Assembly: GCA_027318915.1 (NCBI GenBank)
Contig: DAHVOH010000006.1
Coordinates: forward strand, 1 to 64,000
From: Clostridiales bacterium
GTDB taxonomy: Bacteria; Bacillota_E; Sulfobacillia; Sulfobacillales; JAIMBI01
DNA length: 64,000 bases
Direction of reading: 5' to 3'
Numbering within the stretch: position 1 is the first letter of the stretch; every line of letters starts with the position of its first letter. The position numbers and the translations under genes are program-made. The notes under the pieces were generated by a model. It saw only the letters and a program-made list of their open reading frames with translations. It made no database searches and had not been told where the DNA came from. Shown piece by piece: positions 42,822 to 52,601 of the stretch.

Positions 42822-44525
42822 TCACCCCACGTTTCCGGCCGAAGCCAGGATGGTGGCCTCGCGCGTGACGAGCCAGTCGGCATAGAGACCCTGGGGTGGG
42901 CTGTTGGGCCAAGCCAGGTGCGCCGTCACCCAGAAATTTGGTCCCTGAGCGGCCGCCGTGACGGTGAGGATGGCCGCTACGGGACGGGTGCCGGCCCCGG
43001 TCCAGGTGAGCCGATAGATGCCGGGCCGGGACGGCCAGAGCGGAAACACCTCCGGCACTTGAATGCCTTCCGGATCCCGGCCCTGGCCGGTTCCTTCGGT
43101 GTAGAAGGCCACCACTTGGGGCAGGGCCGCCAGGGCCGCGTCCGGCGAGGTGATGGGAGCGACCGGCGGGCGGTAGGACCAGCCCAGCGGGTAGGCTTGA
43201 CTGACGAACGACAGCCCGTAGTACGGCGCGGCACCCGTCGCCTGCAGCACCAGAAACCAGTTGTGGACGGGCAGGTAGGTTTGCCAGCGCGGACCCGGCG
43301 CCAGCGAGCCGCTCCAGACGGCGTGGCCGTTTCGCACGGCCACGCTGCCAAGGAGAAAGGACGCGGGCGTTGGAGGACCGACCGACGCGGTGACCGGCGC
43401 GGAAAAGCCTGCCTGCAGCGGCTCGACGTACAGCGTGAGGCGGCTGGCCAGGAAGTTGGAGGCGGAAAAGCGCAGGCGACCGTCGGGGCTGACCTGGACG
43501 GTCACTTGGTCCCATGCGCCGGCGGCCGCGGACGGGAAGAGGCGGGTGGTGTCCTGCGTCAACACGGTGTACAGATAGGGCGACCAGAGCCGTCGCGCCC
43601 CGAGTCCCTGCTCCAGCACGATGGTGTTGTCCTCGGGACGAAGTCCTCGGGACGTGTTCACCATCGCCAAACCGAGGCCCCAAGTGCGGCCGTCGGTCAA
43701 TTGGAGAGCCAGCAGCGGGGCCGACGCGGTATAGCGGGCCGGGGAGCCCCGGGTCACGGGTCGAGCGGTCAGCAGCCCGTGCATGAAGGCCCTGAGCCAG
43801 GGACGGTCGCTCGGATGCCAGGCCACCATCGGCGCGCTCGGTCGGAGCGGATCGGAGGCGGCACGGAACACGGCGTCGAGGCGATCCGCCGCCGGTATCG
43901 AGCCCGGGGGAACGGGCGGGGGCACGAGACCGCCGAACGGCGGCGGTGGACGGGTCGCGACATAGCCGGCGGCCACGGCGGCCACAGCCAGCAGGGCCCA
44001 GGGTGCCAGGCGCTGCCAGCGAAGAATTCGGCCGGGCGGGGGCGACGCCCCGTCCCAGCGGCCCGAGGCCGATGCAAAACCGCTGTCGAGCCAGGCGGCG
44101 AGCACCGAGTCCCCCGCCCCGGCGGGCGCCCAGGCAGCCAGCGCGGGACGCCGGAGACGTTCTCGGACGCGGTGCGCGGTCCCACCCAGGAGGTGCGCGA
44201 GGGCGACGTCGTCTGCGTCCAACAGGATACGCGCGAGCAGCAGGGCCCGATCCGCCGGCGTGAGGGCGGAAAACGCGGCGGGGGACCCCGAGGCCGGGAT
44301 CGGGGCTGCTCTTTGCGACCGGGGTAGGGTGTGCCGGGCCTCAACCCACGCGGCTCGAAACAGCGCCGGCGGCGATCGGTACCGCCGGGGACGACGGCGA
44401 TATCGCCGGTAGACGCGGGCCACCAGCGCTTCGGCGTCGGGAACGGATCCCGTCAATCCGAAGAGAAAGCGCCACAGGCGGGGATAGGCGCGCACCCATT
44501 GCTCATTCGGGGGTCCGGTCTCCAT
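42822..44525 (-). CDS. Membrane protein with ECF-sigma-like cytoplasmic N-terminus and large external domain
   Basis: A 567-residue protein of no named family. Residues ~10-65 (YPRLWRFLFGLTGSVPDAEALVARVYRRYRRR) resemble ECF sigma region 2. Residues ~85-130 (ALTPADRALLLARILLDADDVALAHLLGGTAHRVRERLRR) resemble region 4 with its helix-turn-helix. A single transmembrane helix (172-191, WALLAVAAVAAGYVA) and a Pro-rich linker lead to a ~370-residue domain rich in aromatic beta-strand-like segments, presumably outside the cell. ATG 44525 follows GGTGAGG. The DNA-contacting motifs look degenerate, so a membrane-tethered sensor-regulator or a non-DNA-binding relic are both possible. Confidence 0.6.
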   Translation of the reverse strand: METGPPNEQWVRAYPRLWRFLFGLTGSVPDAEALVARVYRRYRRRPRRYRSPPALFRAAWVEARHTLPRSQRAAPIPASGSPAAFSALTPADRALLLARILLDADDVALAHLLGGTAHRVRERLRRPALAAWAPAGAGDSVLAAWLDSGFASASGRWDGASPPPGRILRWQRLAPWALLAVAAVAAGYVATRPPPPFGGLVPPPVPPGSIPAADRLDAVFRAASDPLRPSAPMVAWHPSDRPWLRAFMHGLLTARPVTRGSPARYTASAPLLALQLTDGRTWGLGLAMVNTSRGLRPEDNTIVLEQGLGARRLWSPYLYTVLTQDTTRLFPSAAAGAWDQVTVQVSPDGRLRFSASNFLASRLTLYVEPLQAGFSAPVTASVGPPTPASFLLGSVAVRNGHAVWSGSLAPGPRWQTYLPVHNWFLVLQATGAAPYYGLSFVSQAYPLGWSYRPPVAPITSPDAALAALPQVVAFYTEGTGQGRDPEGIQVPEVFPLWPSRPGIYRLTWTGAGTRPVAAILTVTAAAQGPNFWVTAHLAWPNSPPQGLYADWLVTREATILASAGNVG

Positions 44526-44623
44526 GGCGATGGCCTCACCGCTGTCAGGGTGGCACGGGCGGCGGCGGTTGTCCATGGGGCGATCGCATGGGGGCCGACG
44601 CTCCGAGCCGACCGGGCGGCCGC

Positions 44624-44629
44624 TATAAT
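44624..44629 (+). promoter_or_regulatory. -10 element upstream of zinc-ribbon protein gene
   Basis: A consensus TATAAT, 41 bases before GTG 44671, in the gap divergent from the sigma-like gene. No convincing -35 was found. Confidence 0.5.
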
Positions 44630-44670
44630 GACAAGGTGGACGAGAAGGCTCGGAGCGGGGAGAGGTGAAG

Positions 44671-45162
44671 GTGGCGGAACCGGAACTCCTGCACTACCTG
44701 GGGGAAGCGCCGGAGGGCCCCTGGGCGATTTTTTCGGAGCCGGCCGGTCAGGGCTACGGGCTCATCTCGGTGTTGGTGCCGCGGTCTCTCTGGATGCAGC
44801 TCACGCGGCGCGATCCGTTTTCCAGCGAGTTGCAGATTTTGGAGCGGATTGGCTCCCGTGCCATTGCCTGGATGCGGGCGCGGGGCCCGGTGCCGCCAGC
44901 CGTCTGGGTGACGCCGGAGATGCTGGAGGCGCCGATCGGCGGATACGGACCGCTCTGGGAGACGCTCTCGGTCTGCGCTCGCTGTGGACAGACGGTGCCG
45001 TCGGGCGAGGTGGCCGAAGGACTGAAAAATGCGCTGCCGCCCAACACCCGGGGAGACACCGAGGTGCTGGTGCTGTGTCCGCCCTGCGGGGTCCAAACCC
45101 GGTTTGTGGTGACCCCGTTCGGCGCGGTGCGGACGGGCACGCCGCCGGCTTCCCGGCAATAG
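44671..45162 (+). CDS. Hypothetical protein with split zinc-ribbon cysteines
   Basis: A 163-residue soluble protein I cannot place. Its second half holds two CxxC pairs about 40 residues apart (SVCARCGQTV and VLCPPCGVQTRF), the layout of a four-cysteine zinc ribbon. The first half is mixed alpha/beta with LISVLVPRSLWMQL. GTG 44671 is chosen because GGGGAGAGG lies 7 nt upstream; an alternative GTG at 44665 abuts that site. It precedes the sedolisin gene by 39 bases and could be cotranscribed with it. A role cannot be inferred. Confidence 0.65.
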   Translation: MAEPELLHYLGEAPEGPWAIFSEPAGQGYGLISVLVPRSLWMQLTRRDPFSSELQILERIGSRAIAWMRARGPVPPAVWVTPEMLEAPIGGYGPLWETLSVCARCGQTVPSGEVAEGLKNALPPNTRGDTEVLVLCPPCGVQTRFVVTPFGAVRTGTPPASRQ

Positions 45163-45201
45163 TCTGGGATCGGGAAACATTTGGCATTGGACAGGAGCGT
45201 G

Positions 45202-46806
45202 ATGGTCGTGCGCACCGAGGTGGTGCGGGGGCACATTCTACCGGACTGGCTGGAGGAAGACGGCTGGCGCACCGCGGATCCCATGCGCCGCATTCGAGCC
45301 ATGGTGGTGCTGCGGCCGGCTGATCCGCAGGCGGTCGCGCGGCGCGACGCCGCCGGCGGCCCGAGTCTCGGGGTGGACGAGACCAATCGGCTGACCGCGC
45401 CGGACCCCATCGTCGTGGTGCGTTTGGCCGACTACCTGGCCCAGCAGGGACTGCACGTGGACCCGCCTGGGGCGGACGGACTCTATTTGCCCTTCAGCGG
45501 ACCCCTGGAGGCGGTGACGCGCGCCTTTCGCTGCACGTTCGCGGCCCGGCAGGTTGACGGCCGTCTGGTGTACCTCAATCGGGAGGAGCCTCAGGTGCCG
45601 CTCTGGGCGGCGGCCCATGTGCTGGCGGTGGTCGGCTTGGAGAACCGGAGCGCCCTGCGCCCCACGCACCGCTACCCGAGCCGCGGTGCGCTGCCCGCCA
45701 ACAACGGCCGGGGATTCTTCCCCGGTGATTTGAAAGCCTGCTACAACTGGCCGTCAACCCTGACCGGCGCCGGCGAGGCCATCGGGCTGCTGGAGTTTTC
45801 CAACGGCTACAGCGTTCAGGATGTGGACGCGTTCTGGCGGCAGCATGGCATTGAGCCGTTGCGGGTCGCCTGGGTGTCGGTGGACGGAACGGCCAATGAC
45901 AACGGCGTCAACGCCATCGACATGGAATGCACACTGGACGTGGAATGGGCGGGCGCCATGGCCCCGGGGGCGGAGCTGGTCGTGTACGAGGCGGCCGCCG
46001 GCGCGGACGACGTGGCGTTTTCGTTGTCGATGTTGCGGGCGCTTGAACGGGTGGGGCAGGACACCCTCCATCATCCGGGCTCGCTGTCCATTTCCTACGG
46101 CGATGCGGAGAGCCGCTTTCCGGCCGCCGTGCTCCAGGCCTGGGATCAGGCGGCCATGCGGCTCGGCCTGCGCGGCATCACCGTGCTGGCCGCCTCCGGC
46201 GACATGGGCGCCTACGGCATTCGCGGCGAAGGGCGCCCGATCCCTCATGCCGACGCGCCGGCCAGCCTGCCTCATGTGACCGGTGTCGGCGGCACCACGC
46301 TGATTTTGAACCCGGACCACACCCGCCGGCAGGAAACGGGATGGACCGACACCAACAACAACGGCGCGTCGGGCGGCGGGGTGAGCGTCGTGTTTCCCCG
46401 TCCCGTCTGGCAGGCCGCCGCGGGGGTGCCGCTGGGCCCCTTGGGCGAGGCCGGCCGCGGGGTGCCCGACGTGGCGCTGGTGGCCGATCCCGACACCGGG
46501 GTGGCGGTGGTGTTCCAAGGGGAGCCGGCCGTCATCGGCGGCACCTCGGCCAGCACGCCGATGTGGGCGGCGCTGGTGGCGCTGGCGAACGAGGCGCGCG
46601 TGGTGATGGGGCGCCCGCGTCTCGGGCCGGTCAATCCTCGCCTGTACGCTCTGGGCGGTGGGTTGAGCTTCCACGACATTGTGCAGGGCAACAACAGCAT
46701 CGATGGGGTGGAGGGCTACAGCTGCCGGCCGGGCTGGGATGCGGTGACGGGTTGGGGATCGGTGCACGCCGCGCACCTGATTCAGGCGCTGACCGACATG
46801 CCCTGA
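45202..46806 (+). CDS. Sedolisin-family (S53) serine-carboxyl peptidase, kumamolisin-like proenzyme
   Basis: A 534-residue acid-active peptidase with its own propeptide. Catalytic residues can be located: E242 and D246 (DMECTLDVEW), the oxyanion D334 (AASGDMGA) and nucleophile S449 (GGTSASTP). The calcium site follows as FHDIVQGNNS...GWDAVTGWGS. Residues ~1-180 form the pro-kumamolisin activation domain, ending near the RPTHRYPS segment. No secretory signal peptide is visible, as in the kumamolisin precursor. ATG 45202 follows AGGAG. Kumamolisins work at low pH and high temperature, which fits an acidophilic or thermophilic host. Confidence 0.9.
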   Translation: MVVRTEVVRGHILPDWLEEDGWRTADPMRRIRAMVVLRPADPQAVARRDAAGGPSLGVDETNRLTAPDPIVVVRLADYLAQQGLHVDPPGADGLYLPFSGPLEAVTRAFRCTFAARQVDGRLVYLNREEPQVPLWAAAHVLAVVGLENRSALRPTHRYPSRGALPANNGRGFFPGDLKACYNWPSTLTGAGEAIGLLEFSNGYSVQDVDAFWRQHGIEPLRVAWVSVDGTANDNGVNAIDMECTLDVEWAGAMAPGAELVVYEAAAGADDVAFSLSMLRALERVGQDTLHHPGSLSISYGDAESRFPAAVLQAWDQAAMRLGLRGITVLAASGDMGAYGIRGEGRPIPHADAPASLPHVTGVGGTTLILNPDHTRRQETGWTDTNNNGASGGGVSVVFPRPVWQAAAGVPLGPLGEAGRGVPDVALVADPDTGVAVVFQGEPAVIGGTSASTPMWAALVALANEARVVMGRPRLGPVNPRLYALGGGLSFHDIVQGNNSIDGVEGYSCRPGWDAVTGWGSVHAAHLIQALTDMP

Positions 46807-46813
46807 GCAGAGC

Positions 46814-48331
46814 TCAGGACCCGGGCACATCGGCCCCGGCCATCGTTTCGGCTCGGGCCAGAAAAGCCGCCATGGACCGGCTGGTGTCCAGCATCACCGG
46901 CGCGTGCGCCAGCGCCTGGAGACCGGCGCGCACCGTTCCCAGGGCCTGGGTCCGGGCGGCTCCCTCCGGGGGGTGGTTAAAGAGAACCAGTCCGGCCAGG
47001 CCATCTTGTCCCTGCGCGGCCAGTTCGCGTGTCCACGGCTCAATCTCACGGAACAGGGCATGGTTGGGAAGCTTCCGGGCCAAGACCGCGTTGAGGCCGG
47101 CCATGGTCTCGAACGTTTGCTTCAGACGGGCGGCGGCGCCGGGGGAAGGGTGGGCGACAAATGCCCGTATCTCGCCCGGCCAGGGGGAGAGCGTGTCGCC
47201 TTGGGTGAGGAAGCTGGCCGAACAGTCCTCGGCCAGGAGGCGAAAGGCGGCGGTGGCCGGCCCGGCCACCTGCCGCGTGGCGATGTCGAACGCCGTGGTC
47301 GGTTGGTAGCGGGCGGGATTTTGGAGGTAGAGCGCCAACGTGTCCAGGGCGACCAATGATGCCCGGGCCTGCAGCATCGGATTGGCCAGATAGCCCGCCA
47401 GGACGTCGGGGAGGCGGGGACTCCGGTTTCGGAACGGGCCCAAAAACAGCCGGGGCGCGTGCTGCACTATGTAGGTGTAGTCATTGACCGGGTAGTTGTC
47501 CCAGAGAATGACGGGATGCCCCACGTCGTGCGCGAAGATGAGGGCCTGGCTGCTGGTGATGGCGGGCGAGAGCACCTGTGGGCCCGTCCACAGCACAGCG
47601 ACGCCGGCGGCCAGGTAGGTGCGGAGCGCATTCCAGTAAGGGCCGTCTTGGAGACCGTAGTAGTCGGTGGGTGTGAACAGCAGGCGAAAGGCGGGATTGG
47701 ACCGCCGCACAGTCGCCAGCACCCAATCGGCCAGACGGCTCTCGGCCTGCCCCAATCCCGCCGGATAGCGGGCGATGTCGGCGGGGTGCGTGAGGTGGGG
47801 CGGGATGTCGTCGAAGCTGAGCATGAACGTCTGGACGCCGAGGCCTTCCACCTGGCGGATCTTGGCCAGGAGACGGGCGCGGTCGGCGGGGCTCCCGTAC
47901 TCAATGCTGAGGCCGGGGCTCAGGGCGTAGACAAAGCGAAGCCCGTCCTTGTGGGCGGCGGTCACCAGGCGGCCGAGCCGGGCCAATGCGGCGGGCGGGT
48001 AAGGGACGGCCCAGCGGGCGCGCGCGTAGGGGTCGTCTTTGGGCGCGTAGACAAAAGTGTTGAGTCCGTCCTGATGGAGCGCCGCCATGACCGCCAGGGT
48101 GCCGGCCGGGCTCCACGTCGGGCCATAAAAGCCCTCCACCACTCCGGCCATGAAGCCGGGCGGCTCCGCCAGCCGAGGAGGCGGGGAGATGCCGCGGTGA
48201 TCGGGCGGAGCGGGCCCGCCGCCCAAGGGGCCGGCCAGCACCAGGAGGGTCACTATCGCCACCAAAAGCGCGAGCACGAGGCTGGCGACAGGCAGCCGAC
48301 ACCGGCGGGCCTCCGAGCGGGACGGGGTCAT
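46814..48331 (-). CDS. GH84-like hyaluronidase/O-GlcNAcase-fold hydrolase, membrane-anchored or secreted
   Basis: A 505-residue protein. An N-terminal hydrophobic segment (~14-34) would export or anchor it. The TIM-barrel opening GVVEGFYGPTWS, then NTFVYAPKDDPYARARWAVPYP, and the catalytic Asp pair D174-D175 in SFDDIPPHL match glycoside hydrolase family 84, which removes beta-GlcNAc by substrate-assisted catalysis. The C-terminal ~150 residues are helical and unassigned. ATG 48331 overlaps the preceding stop. It is the last gene of a five-gene minus-strand run. Target could be its own or foreign GlcNAc-containing polymer. Confidence 0.83.
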   Translation of the reverse strand: MTPSRSEARRCRLPVASLVLALLVAIVTLLVLAGPLGGGPAPPDHRGISPPPRLAEPPGFMAGVVEGFYGPTWSPAGTLAVMAALHQDGLNTFVYAPKDDPYARARWAVPYPPAALARLGRLVTAAHKDGLRFVYALSPGLSIEYGSPADRARLLAKIRQVEGLGVQTFMLSFDDIPPHLTHPADIARYPAGLGQAESRLADWVLATVRRSNPAFRLLFTPTDYYGLQDGPYWNALRTYLAAGVAVLWTGPQVLSPAITSSQALIFAHDVGHPVILWDNYPVNDYTYIVQHAPRLFLGPFRNRSPRLPDVLAGYLANPMLQARASLVALDTLALYLQNPARYQPTTAFDIATRQVAGPATAAFRLLAEDCSASFLTQGDTLSPWPGEIRAFVAHPSPGAAARLKQTFETMAGLNAVLARKLPNHALFREIEPWTRELAAQGQDGLAGLVLFNHPPEGAARTQALGTVRAGLQALAHAPVMLDTSRSMAAFLARAETMAGADVPGS

Positions 48332-49206
48332 GACGAGACCGTCAGCAAGTCTTGCAGGCGGCCCTTGAACCAGATGACGGCGTCGGGGCGGGGCCAGCCC
48401 GATTCGGCGGGCAGGCGGCCGCCGGCTGCCCGCGGATGCCCGCCGCCGCCAAAACCGCGCTCCATCAATCGGGCGGCGTCGACGACGCCGGTGGTGCGGC
48501 AGGAGATGCGGCCATCCGGCTTGATGAGGAATGCCGCGTCCTGGCCCTCCTGAATGAGCGCATGCGCCACTTCATTCACGGCTCCCTCTCCCTGGAGAAC
48601 CACCACGGCCAGCCGGCGGCCGCTCGCCTGAAAGCGGTCCGCCAACTCGAGGTGGCGGGCCACAAACGTGTGCTCCTCTTCCTCCAGAGCCGCCAGCCGC
48701 GTCTCTTCGTCCGGCGTCAGCGGCGCATATCCGGCTGCAAACTTGGTCCGGAACCACTCCCAGCCCTGGTCGCGAAACAGACGGTTCAGACGCTCTCCGG
48801 CCACATGGTCGGGTCGCCACAAATCGTAGTCTTCGACGAGGGCCAGCAGCGGATCCCAGGCGGCGGAGCCATCCAGTCGGCCGGTTGCGGTGAGCCAGCG
48901 ATACAGGAGTGTGCTGGCACAGTGGTCGAGGTCCAAGTGCACCCGGGGCAGGCCCCGAAGGCCCAGCGCCGACTGGTGGTGATCGATCAGCGCCAAGAGC
49001 CGTTCCGCGTAGACGGGGTAGGCGGCCAAAGACAGCGAGACGTCCGCCAGCACCACGGGCCGGTCGGGGGCCACCTGCCTTAAATAGGCCTCGACGCCGT
49101 CGGGGTACACGAACGCCACCTCCCATCCGGCCGCTTGGCCCAGGACGCCGCAGGTGGCTCCGTCGAGACAGTGATCGTGCGTGACCAGAAGCGGCGCGGC
49201 AGTCAT
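48328..49206 (-). CDS. DHH-family phosphoesterase
   Basis: A 292-residue protein with H10-D11-H12...D15 (VTHDHCLDGAT), D55 (LADVSLS), the D75-H76-H77 signature (LIDHHQSA) and a C-terminal DHHA1 motif GFGGGGHPRAAGGRL. The metal-binding residues are all present. DHH/DHHA1 enzymes hydrolyse cyclic dinucleotides, nanoRNA or related phosphodiesters. It has no PAS or GGDEF-like domain, so it is the small stand-alone type. ATG 49206 overlaps the EcsC stop; a longer same-frame extension runs through the EcsC gene and is rejected. Confidence 0.85.
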   Translation of the reverse strand: MTAAPLLVTHDHCLDGATCGVLGQAAGWEVAFVYPDGVEAYLRQVAPDRPVVLADVSLSLAAYPVYAERLLALIDHHQSALGLRGLPRVHLDLDHCASTLLYRWLTATGRLDGSAAWDPLLALVEDYDLWRPDHVAGERLNRLFRDQGWEWFRTKFAAGYAPLTPDEETRLAALEEEEHTFVARHLELADRFQASGRRLAVVVLQGEGAVNEVAHALIQEGQDAAFLIKPDGRISCRTTGVVDAARLMERGFGGGGHPRAAGGRLPAESGWPRPDAVIWFKGRLQDLLTVSS

Positions 49207-50108
49207 GGTTCGACTCCCGGACTGACCAGACGGGACACATCCGCCAGCGGCGGGTGGGCGGGCGGCGCCAGTCCATCCAAGGCATTGATAACAGGATCGG
49301 CGCCGTAACGGTGGGCCAGGTCGAGGAGACGGAAGTAGTCGCGGGCGCTGTCGCGCACGCCGTACAGATAGGCGCCGTTGAGGGCGGCGTTGATGACGGC
49401 CCCGGCCAGGGGGAGCCAGACGGTCGCCTCTTTGTCGGTGATCATCGCGGTCATGCGCCGCGTCCACAGATCGGTGAGGGCGCGCTGGGCGACGCGCGGG
49501 TGCGACAACAGGGCCTTCATGCCCAGATAACGGGTGAGGTCCCAGTCCTCCGGCGGCAGCATGGCCGCCATCAGATGAGCCCGGAGCTCCGGCCGAGCCG
49601 GATCGAACCCGTAGCAAGCCGCCTGCATGGTGGCCTCCCGGGCACCCATCCAGATGGTGGCGGTGGCATCCACCGCCGCCATGCCCACCCAGGGCAGCAC
49701 GGCCACGTCGGCCAGACCCTGCACCAGTCCCATGGCCCCACCCTCCGCCGCCCCGTACACCCACCACTTGGGCACAGCGGTGGAGAGGCGATCGCGGTCG
49801 GCCAAGGGCAGTGTCGCAATCTGATCCCAATCGTGGACCGCGACGCCTTGCCGCCAGAACCAATCGCGGGTCGTCGCAAAGTCGCCGTGGCCGGCCGCCG
49901 CCTCGGTCAGCCGTTCAGCCACCCGTTCCACCGCTTCGCCGATCCGCGCACCCGCCCGGTGAACAGCCGGCACGCGGCGCGCCAAGCGGTCCAGAAAGCG
50001 GGCCGGTCGCGACATCTGCTCCAGGAAACGTTGAGCCGTGCCCTGCTGCCGGCGGTGGTGGGCAATTTCGGCCAGAACCGTTCGATCGTAAGGCGCAAAA
50101 GCCTCCAT
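49203..50108 (-). CDS. EcsC family protein
   Basis: A 301-residue protein of the EcsC family. Features are a Gly/Ala-rich amphipathic middle (YGAAEGGAMGLVQGLADVAVLPWVGMAAVDATATIWMGARE), then ALTDLWTRRMTAMITDKEATVWLPLAGAVINAALNGAYLYGVRDSARDYFRLL. Bacillus EcsC is the third gene of the ecsABC transporter locus, and its role is unknown. Here it sits beside an ABC-2 pair in the opposite order. ATG 50108 is the first Met before the conserved region; its ribosome site is weak. The upstream permease stop is 88 bases away. Confidence 0.78.
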   Translation of the reverse strand: MEAFAPYDRTVLAEIAHHRRQQGTAQRFLEQMSRPARFLDRLARRVPAVHRAGARIGEAVERVAERLTEAAAGHGDFATTRDWFWRQGVAVHDWDQIATLPLADRDRLSTAVPKWWVYGAAEGGAMGLVQGLADVAVLPWVGMAAVDATATIWMGAREATMQAACYGFDPARPELRAHLMAAMLPPEDWDLTRYLGMKALLSHPRVAQRALTDLWTRRMTAMITDKEATVWLPLAGAVINAALNGAYLYGVRDSARDYFRLLDLAHRYGADPVINALDGLAPPAHPPLADVSRLVSPGVEP

Positions 50109-50195
50109 GTCGCCGTCGCTGCCGCTCGTGCTGTCCGCCCCCTTTGGACTGCGTCTACTGCCATCATGCCCTGCGCGCTCAAGGACACGCAAGGG

Positions 50196-51385
50196 TTACG
50201 GCTCCAGTCGCTCAAAGCGCCACAGGGAAAATCCCCAGGCGACGAGCAGCCAGCCGAGCCAGACCGCGATGCCCGCCCACAACGTGAGTTGGGTGACGCC
50301 GGTGCTCAGGGCCGTCGCCCCGGTCCAGTCGGCCAGCAGGGAGAGACTCACCGTGGGATCCGCCACGATGGCGGGATGCCCGTGCAGCAAGCTCGCAAAC
50401 AGACCTGACAGCAGGACCAGACTGGCCAGCACGGTGGTGAGGCCGGCTGACCGGAAGAGGGTGGAAAAGGCCGTCACCAGGCTGGCCCACGCGCCCAACG
50501 CCAACGCGGCCAGCGCCAGTCCCCACGCATCGTAGGCATACTGGGGCAAAAGCATCCAATGGCGGCTGGCCACGGCGAGCGTGCCGCCGGCCGGCGCGTA
50601 GGGGGCGTAGACCACATTGACGGCTTGTGGCATCCACGGTGATCCGAAGCCCATCACGAGCCCGCCCATCACCCACCATCCCGCCACCGCCGTCAGGAGG
50701 GCACCCCACGTGACGGCGACCGCCACCGTCATTTTGGCCGCCAGGATGCCGCGCCGATTGGCCGCGTTGAGAAACAGCACCGGCAGCGTCCCATCTTGGC
50801 GCTCCGCGGTCACCAGGTCGGACACCGCCAGCACCACCAAAAATCCCAGAAGCAGAAGTCCGGCGCCGCCCAGCACAATCCCCGGCAGCTGCCAGCCGCT
50901 GTCACCGAAGTTGGAGTAGCTGCGGATGCCGTGAGCCAGCAGGTAACGGTCCTGCGCGACGGCCAGCCGGACTTGGTCGGGAGACTCTTGCGGCGGCAGG
51001 TGAGCGAGCAGAGCCTGCTGGCTCTTCAAATCCTGCGCCACGTTGACTTCCCCGGTGGGGTTGGCCCGCAGCTGGGCCAACGCCTGCTGTTCCTGGGCGA
51101 GATTTTGGCGCAGCAGCAAGCGCTGCTTGTGCGACAGGTCGGGATTGTGCAACTGCTGCGCGGTCTGCGCGACGGCCTGGCGCAGGAAGGCCATCTCGCT
51201 GCCGGTGGCTCTGGCCGCCGCGAGCCGGGTCTGGTTCGCCAGCAGACTGCCGCCGACAACCAGGATAGCCAGTCCGATGACGAGGACCCAGCGCTTCTTG
51301 ACCCAGAGCTTCTGCCACTCGTTGGCCACCAGGGACCGGTAGGGCGCCAACAGCGCGTCGGCGGGATTCGCCACGTGAGTGGCCA

Positions 51386-51386
<1 letters not shown>
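50196..51386 (-). CDS. ABC-2-type transporter permease
   Basis: A 396-residue membrane protein. One helix near residues 33-50 is followed by a ~110-residue extracellular Gln/Leu-rich coiled-coil-like loop (SHKQRLLLRQNLAQEQQALAQL) and five further helices in the C-terminal 230 residues, including the ERQDGTLPVLFLNAANRRGILAAKM block typical of ABC-2 permeases. GAGGAGGTG precedes ATG 51386, which overlaps the ATPase stop by one base (TGATG). Function depends on the adjacent ATPase gene, which carries a frameshift. Confidence 0.8.
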
Positions 51387-52329
<943 letters not shown>

Positions 52330-52393
52330 GACGGCAGTCCCTTCTTGATTGAATAGGCAACCGGGGCGTGGGTGGGAAAAAGGTGCGGCGCCT

Positions 52394-52402
52394 ATTATAC
52401 CA
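52394..52402 (-). promoter_or_regulatory. Extended -10 promoter of the minus-strand ABC/EcsC/DHH/GH84 run
   Basis: On the minus strand TGGTATAAT reads from 52402 to 52394, 65 bases before ATG 52329. A TGn-extended consensus -10 without an obvious -35. Confidence 0.6.
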
Positions 52403-52576
52403 GCCTTTCTGATGGCCGCGCGCGGCCGGGCGCCCCGGCGCCCGGAGAGGACGCCGGGGAGACGTTCGTTCGGGCGTCGCGCGATCCTCGGCGGCACGGG
52501 ACCCCTCAGCGCGACAATCACCCGCGGTGCCGGATGGAATGACGCCCGATCCGGGCAGGGGAGATGCGGTGCCATG

Positions 52577-52592
52577 TTAAATAGTTTTATAA
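52577..52592 (+). promoter_or_regulatory. marR operator: AT-rich dyad overlapping the MarR-gene -10 element
   Basis: TTAAATA-GT-TTTATAA is a 16-base imperfect palindrome (5 of 7 arm positions match) in very GC-rich surroundings. It overlaps TATAAT at 52588-52593. The position suits autorepression by the MarR-family protein encoded directly downstream. The predicted start of transcription (~52600) is almost at ATG 52602. Confidence 0.5.
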
Positions 52593-52601
52593 TACGCAGG
52601 G

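Noticed and set aside
49207..49863. N-terminal extension of the DHH phosphoesterase frame
   Set aside because: It runs through the EcsC gene in another frame; the DHH metal-binding motif begins ten residues after ATG 49206, which overlaps the EcsC stop.
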